DNA from: Candidatus Binatia bacterium
GTDB taxonomy: Bacteria > Desulfobacterota > Binatia > UBA12015
Direction: 5' to 3'
Assembly: GCA_036563615.1 (NCBI GenBank)
Contig: DATCMB010000011.1
Coordinates: 23,296-87,295 of the forward strand
Length of the DNA stretch: 64,000 nt
Shown: in pieces, positions 29,711 to 38,651 of the stretch
How positions within the stretch are numbered: position 1 is the stretch's first letter
Layout: every line of letters begins with the position of its first letter
The notes under the pieces: model-generated
Told to the model about the DNA's origin: nothing
Database searches by the model: none
The model's input: the letters and a program-made list of their open reading frames with translations, nothing else
Translations under genes and position numbers: made by a program

Positions 29711-30589
29711 ATGCGCCATCGTGAACACGGCCCCGCTGGCGCATCCGTGTCGACGCAGCGACCCACCAACGACTCGCCGCAGAGGGCCACCTCGTCCGAG
29801 GCGCGCTTCGCGCCCCGCGGAATACGCGAGGTCCGCGTGCGGACGCTCGGTCAGCTCGTCGACGAGCTCACCCCCGACCTCGACCGCGACACCGGCCACC
29901 GCCGCGCGCTCGCCGTCTACCGCGGCTGCCGCGAGGCGCGCTCGCGGCTCCTGACGTCGCTCGACCGCCTCGGCGGGCTCGACGAGCCGCATCGCAAGAA
30001 CCACCTCGAGCCCCACCTCTTCCGCTCGTTCGCGCGCTACGCGCGCGCGTTCGTCGCCGCGTCGCGACCGTGGGAGCTGCTCGCGACCGCGCAGCACCAC
30101 GGCGTGCCGACGCGGCTCCTCGACTGGACGGTGTCGCCGCTGATCGCCGCGCACTTCGCGACGCTGCGGCCGCGCGGCGAGGCCGTCGTCATCTGGCGCC
30201 TCGACTGGCGGCGCGTGCACGCGCGCTTCGACCTTCCGGACCACGTGCTGACGATCGACGAGGTCGAGCGCTTCTTCGGCGAGGTGCCACCGTTCGACGA
30301 GGCGAGCGCGCGGCGCGAGGGGCCGGTCGCGTGTCTCTTCGAGCCGCCGTCGCTCGAGCCGCGCATCGTCGCGCAGGGAGGAGCGTTCACGGTCTGCTCC
30401 GACGCCTCGGTGTCGTTCGACGAGTTCCTCGCGCGCCACGGCCTGTCGGACGCCCTCACCCGCTTCGTGATCGAGGGCGAGGACGTCGCCGTCGTGCGCG
30501 ACCAGCTCGACCTGGTCGGGGTCGACGAGCGACGGATCTTCCCGGACCTCGACGGCGTCGCGGCCGCGATCCGGCGGTACTACGAGTAG
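29711..30589 (+). CDS. FRG-domain protein
   Basis: A 292-residue product (start uncertain; GTG at 29696 or 29747 also possible, none with a good ribosome binding site). The FRG domain is seen as ALAVYRGCREA (the F/Y-R-G signature), a helical LFRSFARYARAF, and the hallmark TAQHHGVPTRLLDWT, then AAHFATL. FRG domains are found in phage, toxin-like and mobile-element genes and are suspected to act on nucleotides or proteins, but chemistry is not settled. The C-terminal half (PPFDEASARREGPVACLFEPP and RFVIEGEDVAVVRDQLDLVG) fits the domain end. It stands alone, so a defence role is only a possibility. Confidence 0.85.
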   Translation: MRHREHGPAGASVSTQRPTNDSPQRATSSEARFAPRGIREVRVRTLGQLVDELTPDLDRDTGHRRALAVYRGCREARSRLLTSLDRLGGLDEPHRKNHLEPHLFRSFARYARAFVAASRPWELLATAQHHGVPTRLLDWTVSPLIAAHFATLRPRGEAVVIWRLDWRRVHARFDLPDHVLTIDEVERFFGEVPPFDEASARREGPVACLFEPPSLEPRIVAQGGAFTVCSDASVSFDEFLARHGLSDALTRFVIEGEDVAVVRDQLDLVGVDERRIFPDLDGVAAAIRRYYE

Positions 30590-30691
30590 CGTCCACGAGA
30601 CGTCCGCCGTGCGCGGCCCCCACGGCGGCGGGCCGCATCACCCCTTCGCGCGCGGACGCTTTGCGTCCGGGCGAGGAGTGCCGTAAGAGGC

Positions 30692-30916
30692 GTGGCCGTG
30701 GCAGCCACCAACGGAAGCGCCCTCAACGGCAGCGGCCTCGGCGACGACGACCTCCAGGTCGGCGACCAGGTGGTGATCATGGCCGAGCCCGGGCCGTTCA
30801 CGATCGTCGACATCGACCCGCCCTACGTCACGATCGCTTCGGCGGCGGGCGTGCGGCGCAAGGTGCGCGACGTCGCCGTGCGCAAGATCAGCGGCGAGCC
30901 GCCGGTTCCGCGCTGA
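30692..30916 (+). CDS. small SH3-like beta-barrel protein
   Basis: A 74-residue protein starting at GTG 30692 (AAGAGG upstream). After a low-complexity N-terminus it shows DDDLQVGDQVVIMAEPGPFTIVDID split by short turns, and VTIASAAGVRRKVRDVAVRKI. This alternation resembles an SH3-like or KOW-type barrel, but no named family is assigned. It lies between the FRG gene and the convergent beta-helix gene and could be in the FRG transcript (102-nt gap). Function is unknown. Confidence 0.55.
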   Translation: MAVAATNGSALNGSGLGDDDLQVGDQVVIMAEPGPFTIVDIDPPYVTIASAAGVRRKVRDVAVRKISGEPPVPR

Positions 30917-30967
30917 GCGACCGACGGCGGCACGAGCCGCCGTCGGCGCGCGTTCCCATCGCGACGT

Positions 30968-33094
30968 TCAGCGCGGCAGCGGGCAGTCGGTCTGCTTGTC
31001 GCAGTAGCCCGACTCCTCGGGGATGCGGATCGTCTTGCCCGAGGCCTTGTTGCCGCCCTTGTCGATCTCGCCCGCGACGAACGTCCACTGGTGGCCACCG
31101 TTCGCATCGGCGTTGCAATCCTGGATGGCATGGCCCGACGACTGGAAGTCGAAGCCGTGCTCCTCGTTGCCCTCGGCGTTGTTGCCCTTGAACATCGACG
31201 TCGTCCCGGTGACCACGAAGCCGGAGCCGAGGTTGGCCTCCGCCTCGTTGCTCTCGACCTGCGTGCCGATGCCGCCAACGCGATAGCCAGCGCCGAGGTT
31301 GCCCCGGTCGGACTTCTTGCCCGAGTCGTTGTTGATCAGCGCGTTGAAGTAGCCGCCGATCACGTTGCCGTTCTCGTCCTCGGCGGTTTCGACCACGAAG
31401 CCGTCGCCGAAGTTGTCCTCCGCGGTGTTCGACCGGATGGTGTTGAAGTTGCCGCGAACGACCACGCCGTCGCCGTTGAACTTGATACTGTTGCTGTCGA
31501 TGCGCGAGCCGTAGCCGAACGGCTCGATCAAGATCCCCGGCCCGGGGTTCTTCTGGATGTGGGCCTGAATGATCGAGTGCGGGCCCTCGGCGATGAGGAT
31601 GCCGGCGCCCTCATTCCCCTCGACGACGATCGGCTTCGAGGGCCCCGACGAGATCTTCACGATGAGGCCGTTGCGGTTCTTGTCGACGCCCGAGAGGCGA
31701 ATGCCGACCTTCGGCGGGTAGGCCGAGTTCTTCGCCTCCGTGCGGTTCTTCACCCGGATCCCTTCGCCGGAGAGGTCCATGCCGATGCCGTTCTTGTCGG
31801 CGACGACCTCGTCGATGATCGCCTTCGGCGAGCGGATCCGCAGGCCGGCGATGACGTTACGCCGCACCGTCGTCTTGACGATCCGGAGCTTCTTGTTGTT
31901 GCCCTCCTCGGAATCCTCGATGCCGATGCCCCAGTTCTCGATCGCCTTGAAGTTCTTGATCTGAACGTGGGTGACGCCGGGTAGAAGCTTGATGCCGACG
32001 CCCGTACGCAGGCTGCTGCGCTGCGGGCCGCGGATGCGCCACTTCTTGCCGACGACGCCGCTCAGCACGATGTTGCGCTTCGCGACGAGGATGCCGTTGA
32101 TCGGGCCGCCGTCCTCGGGCGGCTTCGCACCGCTGCAGTCGAGGTCGCCCTCGAAGACGACCTCCTTGTTGCCCTCCATGAACGCGGCGTCGATCGTCTG
32201 ACCGCAGCTGAGCTGCTTGCGGATGCCCTTCGGGCGCAGCGTGACCCACACCGGCTCCGGCTCGCCCGGACCGCCCGGCAGGCTGCCCTGACAGGGCGAG
32301 TGGAAGATGCCCATGTTGAGCTCGCGCGCGAACGTGGTGATGCGCTCGCGCAGCCGCTGCTGCAGCTCGCCGACGCTCTCGGCGCCGAGCGGGCAGCCGA
32401 GCTCGCGGATCACCTCCGCGGTGCAGCGGTCCTCGATCAGCTCGAGGGCCTCGAGCTTCTTCTCCTCGCACTCGATGAGGTCGTCCTTGACCGGCTCGCC
32501 GAGGAGGTCGTCGATGCAGAACTCGAGCCCCGACTGGTTGAGCCGCGGCCGCTCGCAGCTGAAGTAGCACTGCGCGACGCGCTCGACCGTCTCCTGGCCG
32601 ACGATCGCCTTCACGAGCTTGTCCGCGCACTGTCGCGCCGCGCTGGAGACGGCACCGGTCGGCCGCGGGCAGGACTCGTTGAGCTCGGTGAAGAAGACGT
32701 CGTCGAGGATCGCGCGTAGCTGGCTCTTGACCGAGGTCGGGCTCGCGCCGACCAAGGCCTCGGCGAGCTTGGGCTCCGTGTTACCGCCGAGCGGGCAGAT
32801 CGCGTGGATCGCTTCCGGCGTGCACTTCTTGACCTCCTTGAGCAGGTCCTCGTCGTCGTCTTCCTTGATCTCGCACGACTTTCCGTTGAGCCGCTCGAGC
32901 GCGCACTTGGCGACGTCCTGCAGGTAGTTGTTGGTGTAGTCACGCAGCCCCCGGGCGCCCACGAGATGGCCCGAGCACACGTAGATCGGGTTCGGCGTGG
33001 GCGTGGGCTGCGCGTCGGCCACACCAGCCAGCGCGAGCAACAAGGGCGTCAGCACGGCGAACGCGCACCGCATGGGTCTCGGAAGGTGTCTCAC
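30968..33094 (-). CDS. secreted right-handed beta-helix protein with Cys-rich N-terminal domain
   Basis: A 708-residue exported protein. The GTG start at 33094 is preferred because GAGGAG lies 9 nt upstream; the internal ATG at 33073 is the alternative. A signal peptide (LTPLLLALAGVADA) precedes a Cys-rich helical domain (about residues 30-250) containing two related units: CTPEAIHAICPLGG and CTAEVIRELGCPLGA, each followed by a helix and a terminal Cys. Then comes a Gly/Asn/Ile-rich solenoid (GIGIEDSEEGNNKKLRI, NRNGLIVKI, FGDGFVVETAEDENGNV, FKGNNAEGN) of the pectate-lyase/parallel beta-helix type. Such folds bind or cleave polysaccharides. No catalytic set is obvious. Disulfides imply an extracytoplasmic location. 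Confidence 0.82.
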   Translation of the reverse strand: MRHLPRPMRCAFAVLTPLLLALAGVADAQPTPTPNPIYVCSGHLVGARGLRDYTNNYLQDVAKCALERLNGKSCEIKEDDDEDLLKEVKKCTPEAIHAICPLGGNTEPKLAEALVGASPTSVKSQLRAILDDVFFTELNESCPRPTGAVSSAARQCADKLVKAIVGQETVERVAQCYFSCERPRLNQSGLEFCIDDLLGEPVKDDLIECEEKKLEALELIEDRCTAEVIRELGCPLGAESVGELQQRLRERITTFARELNMGIFHSPCQGSLPGGPGEPEPVWVTLRPKGIRKQLSCGQTIDAAFMEGNKEVVFEGDLDCSGAKPPEDGGPINGILVAKRNIVLSGVVGKKWRIRGPQRSSLRTGVGIKLLPGVTHVQIKNFKAIENWGIGIEDSEEGNNKKLRIVKTTVRRNVIAGLRIRSPKAIIDEVVADKNGIGMDLSGEGIRVKNRTEAKNSAYPPKVGIRLSGVDKNRNGLIVKISSGPSKPIVVEGNEGAGILIAEGPHSIIQAHIQKNPGPGILIEPFGYGSRIDSNSIKFNGDGVVVRGNFNTIRSNTAEDNFGDGFVVETAEDENGNVIGGYFNALINNDSGKKSDRGNLGAGYRVGGIGTQVESNEAEANLGSGFVVTGTTSMFKGNNAEGNEEHGFDFQSSGHAIQDCNADANGGHQWTFVAGEIDKGGNKASGKTIRIPEESGYCDKQTDCPLPR

Positions 33095-33381
33095 CTGGGG
33101 CAACTCCTCGACGGCTTCTCTCGCTGCGAGCGGAACGGCACGGGTCGGTGACATCCGGAGGAGGGCCGCTGCGCGCCGCGGACCCCGCAAACCTTATGCC
33201 GGTGCGGGTTTCAATGCACTACACAAATTGAGGAATCCCGCCTTGCAAAGCCGCAAGATCGGCGCGCTTGCGAGGTTCTTGGCGCGGAACTCCCCGCAGC
33301 CGCCGGAGCACCCTCGCTGAAGCGCAGCCAGCCTCGCGGCCGCTCGGCGACCCGCTCCCGCCGCGCGACCCGGGGACCGCC
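33095..33381. other. intergenic region, locally AT-richer
   Basis: This 287-nt gap contains a stretch at about 33190-33260 that is visibly less GC-rich than its surroundings, the likely promoter zone for the minus-strand beta-helix gene. I could not assign -35/-10 or a sigma-54 site with confidence, and no repeat or terminator is evident. Confidence 0.4.
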
Positions 33382-35502
33382 TCAGCGCGGAAACGCCGCC
33401 GCCACCCCGCCGTCGACCGGCAGCGTCGCCCCGGTGGTCGGCGTGAGGTTCGCCGCGAAGAACACCACCGCCCGCCCGACGTGCGCGCCGGTGATCCGGG
33501 CGTGCAGCAGGTTGCGCTCGCGGTAGTGCTCCTCGAGCGCCTCGGGCGCGATCCCCTTCGAGCGCGCGCGGTCGGCGCCGATCTCCTGCCAGAGCCCGGA
33601 CGGCGTGTCGCCCTCCGCGAACACCGCGTCGGCGTTGATCATGTTGACCCGGATGCCGAGCGGCGCGAGCTCGATCGCCGCGACCTTCCCGAGCTGGTGG
33701 CCGGCCGCCTTGGACGCGCTGTACGCGCCGAAGTCGGCGCCCGGACCGAACACGTTCTTCGAGGCGTTGATCACGATGTTGCCGCCCGTGCCCTGCGCGC
33801 GCATGACGCGCGCCGCCTCGCGCATGGTGAGGAAGTAGCCGACGAGGTTGACGTCGACGACGCGGGCGAAGTCGCGCGCCGTGGTCTTCTCGAGCGAGCT
33901 CACGTGCGCGATGCCGGCGTTCGGCACGACGATGTCGACGCCGCCGAACGTCCGGCAGGCGTGCGCGAACGCCGCGCGCACCGAGCCCTCGCTGGTCACG
34001 TCCATCCGCACCGCGCTGCACGATCTCGCGCCGCCGACCTGCGCGACGCGCGCGCGCGCCTGCTCGAGGCGCTGCTCGTCGACGTCCGTCAGCACGACGT
34101 GCGCGCCCGCGCGCACGAGCTCGAGACAGATGCCGACGCCGATCGCGCCCGCCGCGCCGGTCACGAGCGCCACCTGACGCGCGAGCGGCTTCTCCGCCTC
34201 CTTGCCGAGCTTCGCCTGCTCGAGGCTCCAGTACTCCATGTCGAACAGGTCGTCGTCGCCGAGCGGCTCGTAGCGACCGAGCGCGTCGGCGAGCGCCTTG
34301 ACGCGCACGGTGTGCTCCGCGATGTCGGCCGCGATCGCGGCGTCCTTGCGGCTCTTGCCCGCACCGAAGAGCCCCACGCCGGGGATCAGCACCACGCGCG
34401 GGTCGGGATCGAGCTTCGTGCGCGTCACGCCCTTCGCCGCGACCTGCGCCGCGAAGTACGCGTCGTAGCGCTCGCGGAAGGCGCGGACCGCGGCGTCGAT
34501 GCGGGCGCGCAGCTGCTCCGGATCGTCGAGCGGCAGATCCGCGAGATGGAGGTGCGTCGCCTTGGTGCGGATCACGTGGTCCGGCGTCAGCGGGCCGCGC
34601 CGCGCGAGCTCCGCGCAGCGCGGGTCGTCGAGCAGGCGCAGCAGCTCGGGTGTCGCGCGGTGCTCGAGGATCATCCGCCGCCACGGCTGGTCGTCGTTGC
34701 CGGTCGCGGCGGCGAGAGCGCCGCGCAGCACCGGCGCGACCGTCGCTGCGCGCTCGCGCGCGCGCTCGACCTCCTCCGCCGAAACGCCGGCGCCGCCGAC
34801 TTGGATGCGTCCGCGCACACGATCCGCGAGGTAGCGCTCGGCGCGGTCGACGTACGCGACGTGCGTCTCGTAGCTCGCGCGCGCGTCGTCGGCGAAGGTG
34901 AAGAAGCCGTGCTTCAGCAGCACCATCGCGTCGACCTTGGGATCGCGCTCGTAGATCTCCGCCGCGAGCTTCGCGAGCTGAAAGCCCGGCATGATGTACG
35001 GGACGATCGCGACGCGATCGCCGAGCGCCTCGCGCACGATGCGCTCGCCGTCGGGCTGGTTGGTGAGCGCGAGGATCGCGTCGGCGTGCGTGTGGTCGAC
35101 GAACTTGTGCGGCAGGAACGCGTGCAGCAGCGTCTCGACCGACGGGTTCGGCGAGGTCGAGTCGAACAGGTTGATGCGCTGCTGGTTGACCATCTCCTCG
35201 TCGGAGAGCGACTCCAGCCGGCGCAGCGCGCGCAGCGGCGCGAGCTGCATCGCGGGTAGCCCGCGCGGCTCGATCGAGTCGAGGTCCCAGCCGCTGCCCT
35301 TGACGCAGATCGCCTCGACCGGCTCACCGAGCACGTTCTTGACGGTGGTCTTGACCGAGGTGTTGCCGCCGCCGTGCATCACCAGGTCCGGATCCTGGCC
35401 GATCAGGCGCGAGGTGTAGACGCGCAAGGCGAGATCGTCGCCCCACGCGGCGTAGCGCTCGCGGAAGGCTCGGGCGTCGTCGTCGGACCAGCGGCTCTGC
35501 AT
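33382..35502 (-). CDS. bifunctional class II aldolase/short-chain dehydrogenase
   Basis: A 706-residue fusion. Residues 1-about 420 are a class II aldolase/RhaD-like domain with MHGGGNTSVKT, the zinc-binding FVDHTHADAIL and LLKHGFFTFAD. Residues about 430-706 are a Rossmann-fold SDR with VTGAAGAIGVG, an N-A-G block (VPNAGIAHVSS), catalytic Ser in VINASKN and the YSASK Tyr-Lys pair. Such fusions are annotated as rhamnulose-1-phosphate aldolase/lactaldehyde dehydrogenase (RhaD-type) and oxidise or cleave methyl-sugar intermediates. No rhamnose kinase or isomerase gene is adjacent, so the sugar is uncertain. It is co-directional with the isochorismatase-type gene 76 nt upstream. Confidence 0.94.
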   Translation of the reverse strand: MQSRWSDDDARAFRERYAAWGDDLALRVYTSRLIGQDPDLVMHGGGNTSVKTTVKNVLGEPVEAICVKGSGWDLDSIEPRGLPAMQLAPLRALRRLESLSDEEMVNQQRINLFDSTSPNPSVETLLHAFLPHKFVDHTHADAILALTNQPDGERIVREALGDRVAIVPYIMPGFQLAKLAAEIYERDPKVDAMVLLKHGFFTFADDARASYETHVAYVDRAERYLADRVRGRIQVGGAGVSAEEVERARERAATVAPVLRGALAAATGNDDQPWRRMILEHRATPELLRLLDDPRCAELARRGPLTPDHVIRTKATHLHLADLPLDDPEQLRARIDAAVRAFRERYDAYFAAQVAAKGVTRTKLDPDPRVVLIPGVGLFGAGKSRKDAAIAADIAEHTVRVKALADALGRYEPLGDDDLFDMEYWSLEQAKLGKEAEKPLARQVALVTGAAGAIGVGICLELVRAGAHVVLTDVDEQRLEQARARVAQVGGARSCSAVRMDVTSEGSVRAAFAHACRTFGGVDIVVPNAGIAHVSSLEKTTARDFARVVDVNLVGYFLTMREAARVMRAQGTGGNIVINASKNVFGPGADFGAYSASKAAGHQLGKVAAIELAPLGIRVNMINADAVFAEGDTPSGLWQEIGADRARSKGIAPEALEEHYRERNLLHARITGAHVGRAVVFFAANLTPTTGATLPVDGGVAAAFPR

Positions 35503-35578
35503 GGCGGAATCTCCTGGGTGCTTCTCGCGGCGGTGGGAATGACTTCGTGAGATCGGTGCTCGTTGCGAACGCTGCGGC

Positions 35579-36178
35579 TCAGCCCGCGGGCAGCGGGTCG
35601 CGGATCAGGGAGCGGATCTGCTGGAACTCCGGAGCACGGGCGCTGCGCACCCACTCGAGCAGCACGGCCTCGACCGTGGTCGGCACCGCGCCGGCTTGCG
35701 TGAGACGCTCGACCGCCACCCGGTAGTCGCGCTCGAAGCGCGCCGACACCGCGTCCACCACGAGGTGCGCCTCGTAGCCCGCGGCGAGCAGCTCGTGCAC
35801 CGTCTGATTGACGCAGGCCTGCGCCTCGATGCCGGCGACCACGATCTGCGAGCGGCCCTGCGCGCGCAGCGCGTCGGCGAAGCCGGGCTCGGCCATGCAC
35901 GACATGGCGAGCTTCTCGAAGGGCGGCTGCCCGGCGGGCAGCGCGTCGCGCAGCGCCTGCGCCGTGCGGCCGATGCCCTGCGGGTACTGCTCGGTGTACA
36001 GGATCGGGACCGAGACGAGCTTCGCGCCCTCGACGAGCCGCCGCGTCGCCTCGACGACGCGGGCGCCCTCGAAGAGGTGCGGCAGGTAGCGCTCCTGCAC
36101 GTCGATGACGAGCAGCAGGCTCTCGTTGCGCTCCAGAAGCCGCGCGGGACGTCGGGTTTCGGCCATGCCCGGGGTCAT
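35579..36178 (-). CDS. isochorismatase-family cysteine hydrolase
   Basis: A 199-residue protein of the YcaC/nicotinamidase-like isochorismatase superfamily. Seen: catalytic Asp in LLLVIDVQERYLP, a Lys region in LPAGQPPFEKLAMSC, and the cis-peptide/nucleophile segment VVAGIEAQACVNQTV with the catalytic Cys. The length is normal. The start is MTPGMAETRR at 36178; a second ATG lies 12 nt in. Family members hydrolyse amides or ethers such as nicotinamide, N-carbamoylsarcosine or isochorismate. The substrate cannot be told from sequence. It sits between der and the aldolase/SDR gene. Confidence 0.88.
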   Translation of the reverse strand: MTPGMAETRRPARLLERNESLLLVIDVQERYLPHLFEGARVVEATRRLVEGAKLVSVPILYTEQYPQGIGRTAQALRDALPAGQPPFEKLAMSCMAEPGFADALRAQGRSQIVVAGIEAQACVNQTVHELLAAGYEAHLVVDAVSARFERDYRVAVERLTQAGAVPTTVEAVLLEWVRSARAPEFQQIRSLIRDPLPAG

Positions 36179-36216
36179 AACCGACGGGCCTCGCCTCGCG
36201 AAAGGCGGCAACCCGC

Positions 36217-37755
36217 TCAGCGCGCGCCGCGCCCGGACGCCTTGCCCCGCGCGCGGCCGCCGTCCTTCGGCCTGCGCTTCTTGCGTGACGCATCCGCCTT
36301 GGCGGGCTTGGGCCGCTTCGCGTGGCGGCCCTCGCGCCGGCGCACGGTGATCTTCAGAGGCACGCCGACCAGCGCGAGCTCGTCGCGCAGCCGGTGCGTC
36401 AGGTAGCGCAGGTAGGCGGTCGGCAGAGCGCTGCGCTGCGTGCCGAAGATCACCACGTGCGGCGGCGAGTGGCTCGCCTGCGTCGCGTACTGCAGCTTGA
36501 CGGCGCGCCCCTGCTCGCTCGGCGGCGGGTGCGCCTCGACCGCCGCGTGCAGGATCTCGTTGAGGCGCGAGGTCGCGACGCGCTGACGGTACGACGCGAT
36601 CACCGTGTCGACCGCGGCGAGCAGCGCGCGCATGCCCGTGCCTTCCTTCGCGCTGACCCGCAGCACCGGCAGCGGCGGCCACTGCGGCAGACGCTTCGCG
36701 ATCGTCGCGTGGCACTGCTCGGTCGCGAGGTCCGGCGCGAGGTCGGCTTTGTTGACCGCGACCACGAGGCCCCGGCCCCGTCGCCACGCAAGGTCGGCGA
36801 GGCGGAGGTCCTGGTCGGTCACGCCGACCTGCGCATCGAGCACCAGGATCGCGACCTCGCTGCGCAGCATGGCGCGCAGCGAGGACTGCGCGGCGTAGGC
36901 CTCGATCGTCTCGTCGATGCGGCTCGGGCGCCGCAGCCCCGCGGTGTCGACGACGACGTAGGTCTTGCCGCCGTGCTCGATGGTCACGTCGACGGCGTCG
37001 CGCGTCGTGCCGGGCGTCGCGTCGACCAGCGAGCGCTCGAAGCCGACGAGCCGGTTCAGCAGCGAGGACTTGCCGACGTTCGGGCGGCCGATGAGCGCGA
37101 TGCGCGCGGGGCCGCCGACGTCCGCGTCCGCCTCGCCTGCCTCGTCGTCCTGCGCCGCCGCGCTCTGCTCGATCGCCTCGGCTGCGGCGTCCTCGGTGCT
37201 CTCCGCGTCCGCCTCGCGCGGCGGGGGCGGCGGCGCGAGCTCCTCGATCCGCTGCCAGAGCTCGTCGATGCCGCGCCCGTGCGCCGCCGACAGCGCCACC
37301 AGGTCGCCCTCGCCGAGCTCGGCGAACTCGAGCACCCGCTCCTCGTGCGACGGACGGTCGATCTTGTTGACCGCGAAGATCGCCGGCACGCCGAGCGTGC
37401 GGATGCGGCGCGCCACCGCCTCGTCGGCCGGCGAGAGCCCGGCGCGCCCGTCGAGCAGGTAGACGATCACGTCGGCGCGCGCGATGGTCGCGAGGCTGCG
37501 CTCGTGGACGCGCGCCGCGAGCTGCCCGGGCTCGGCCTGCTCCTCGATGCCGCCCGTGTCGACGATCTCCCAGCGGCGCCCGCCGCGCTCGAGCGTGCCG
37601 CGGTTCTCGTCGCGCGTCACGCCCGGCGTGTCGTGCACGATCGCCTTCTGCCGACGCAGCAGACGGTTGAACAGCGTGCTCTTGCCGGCGTTCGGGCGGC
37701 CCGCGATCGCGACCACCACCGCGTCGCCGCCGCGCTGCGCGGCCGGCGTCGTCAC
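36217..37755 (-). CDS. der: ribosome-associated GTPase Der (EngA)
   Basis: A 512-residue tandem GTPase needed for 50S ribosome assembly. G domain 1 has GRPNAGKST, DTPGVTRD, NKID; G domain 2 has GRPNVGKSS, DTAGLR and NKADL; a C-terminal KH-like domain follows (HVVIFGTQRSALPTAYLRYL). Between the G domains is an unusually long Pro- then Glu/Asp/Ala-rich linker (about residues 185-230), and the protein ends with a Lys/Arg-rich tail of some 35 residues, probably for rRNA binding. The GTG start at 37755 overlaps the era stop by 4 nt. The upstream-to-downstream order is nifS-mnmA-rnc-era-der. Confidence 0.96.
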   Translation of the reverse strand: MTTPAAQRGGDAVVVAIAGRPNAGKSTLFNRLLRRQKAIVHDTPGVTRDENRGTLERGGRRWEIVDTGGIEEQAEPGQLAARVHERSLATIARADVIVYLLDGRAGLSPADEAVARRIRTLGVPAIFAVNKIDRPSHEERVLEFAELGEGDLVALSAAHGRGIDELWQRIEELAPPPPPREADAESTEDAAAEAIEQSAAAQDDEAGEADADVGGPARIALIGRPNVGKSSLLNRLVGFERSLVDATPGTTRDAVDVTIEHGGKTYVVVDTAGLRRPSRIDETIEAYAAQSSLRAMLRSEVAILVLDAQVGVTDQDLRLADLAWRRGRGLVVAVNKADLAPDLATEQCHATIAKRLPQWPPLPVLRVSAKEGTGMRALLAAVDTVIASYRQRVATSRLNEILHAAVEAHPPPSEQGRAVKLQYATQASHSPPHVVIFGTQRSALPTAYLRYLTHRLRDELALVGVPLKITVRRREGRHAKRPKPAKADASRKKRRPKDGGRARGKASGRGAR

Positions 37756-38651
37756 AGCCCGAGCTCGCCCAGTGTGTGCGGCTTGGTGAACCATTTCTCG
37801 TCGACCTTGACGTGCAGGTCGAGGTAGACGCGCGTGCCGAGGAAGCGCTCGAGCTCGAGCCGCGCGTTCTGCCCGATGTGCTTGATGCGCGCGCCCTTCT
37901 CGCCCAGCACGATCGCGCGCTGCGAGGGCCGCGCGACGAGGATCGTCGCCTCGATCACGACCAGGTTCTTGCCCTCGCGCTCGGTGAAGCTCTCGATCCG
38001 TACCGCGCTCTGGTAGGGCACCTCCTCGTGCGTCGCGAGCAGGAGCTGCTCGCGCACGATCTCGGCCGCGAAGAAGCGCTCCGGCAGATCGGTCTGCATG
38101 TCGGGCGGGAAGAGCGGCGGCGACACCGGCAGGTGCGTCTGCAGCGTGCGCAGCAGCTCGGGGACGTTCTCGCCGGTGAGCGCGCTCACCGGCACGACGT
38201 GCCGTCCCGGCAGCAGCCGATCGAGCTCCGCCGCGAGCTCGAGGAGCTGCTTCTTCGTCACGCGATCGATCTTGTTGAGCGCGATCACGACCGGCTGCTT
38301 GGCGTTGCCGAGCTCGCCCGCGAGCTCGCGGTCGCGGTCCGTGATGCCGACGATCGAGTCGAGCACGAGCAGCGCGACGTCCGCCTCGGCGAGGCTCTGC
38401 CGCGCGGCCTTCACCATGCGCTCGCCGAGCAGGTTGCGCGGCTCGTGCAACCCCGGCGTGTCGACGAACAGGAACTGCACGCCCGGTCGCGTCTCGATGC
38501 CGAGGATCCGGTTGCGCGTCGTCTGCGGCTTCGGCGTGACGATCGCGAGCTTGCGCCCGAGGATCTGGTTGAGCAGCGTCGACTTGCCGACGTTCGGCCG
38601 GCCGACGAGCGCGACGAAGCCCGCGCGGTGGTCTTCCCCGACGCCGGTCAC
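37752..38651 (-). CDS. era: GTPase Era
   Basis: A 299-residue GTPase that binds 16S rRNA 3' end and assists 30S maturation. Seen: G1 GRPNVGKST, G3 DTPGLHEP, G4 NKID, G5 SALTGE, then a KH domain with LGEKGARIKHIGQNAR and the terminal KVDEKWFTK. GTG start at 38651 overlaps the rnc stop by 4 nt (GTGA), and its own stop overlaps the der start by 4 nt, giving a coupled rnc-era-der block. Length is standard. Confidence 0.97.
   Translation of the reverse strand: MTGVGEDHRAGFVALVGRPNVGKSTLLNQILGRKLAIVTPKPQTTRNRILGIETRPGVQFLFVDTPGLHEPRNLLGERMVKAARQSLAEADVALLVLDSIVGITDRDRELAGELGNAKQPVVIALNKIDRVTKKQLLELAAELDRLLPGRHVVPVSALTGENVPELLRTLQTHLPVSPPLFPPDMQTDLPERFFAAEIVREQLLLATHEEVPYQSAVRIESFTEREGKNLVVIEATILVARPSQRAIVLGEKGARIKHIGQNARLELERFLGTRVYLDLHVKVDEKWFTKPHTLGELGL

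Noticed and set aside
29711..30589. Prophage or defence island around the FRG gene
   Set aside because: No integrase, recombinase, restriction or phage structural gene in the neighbourhood.
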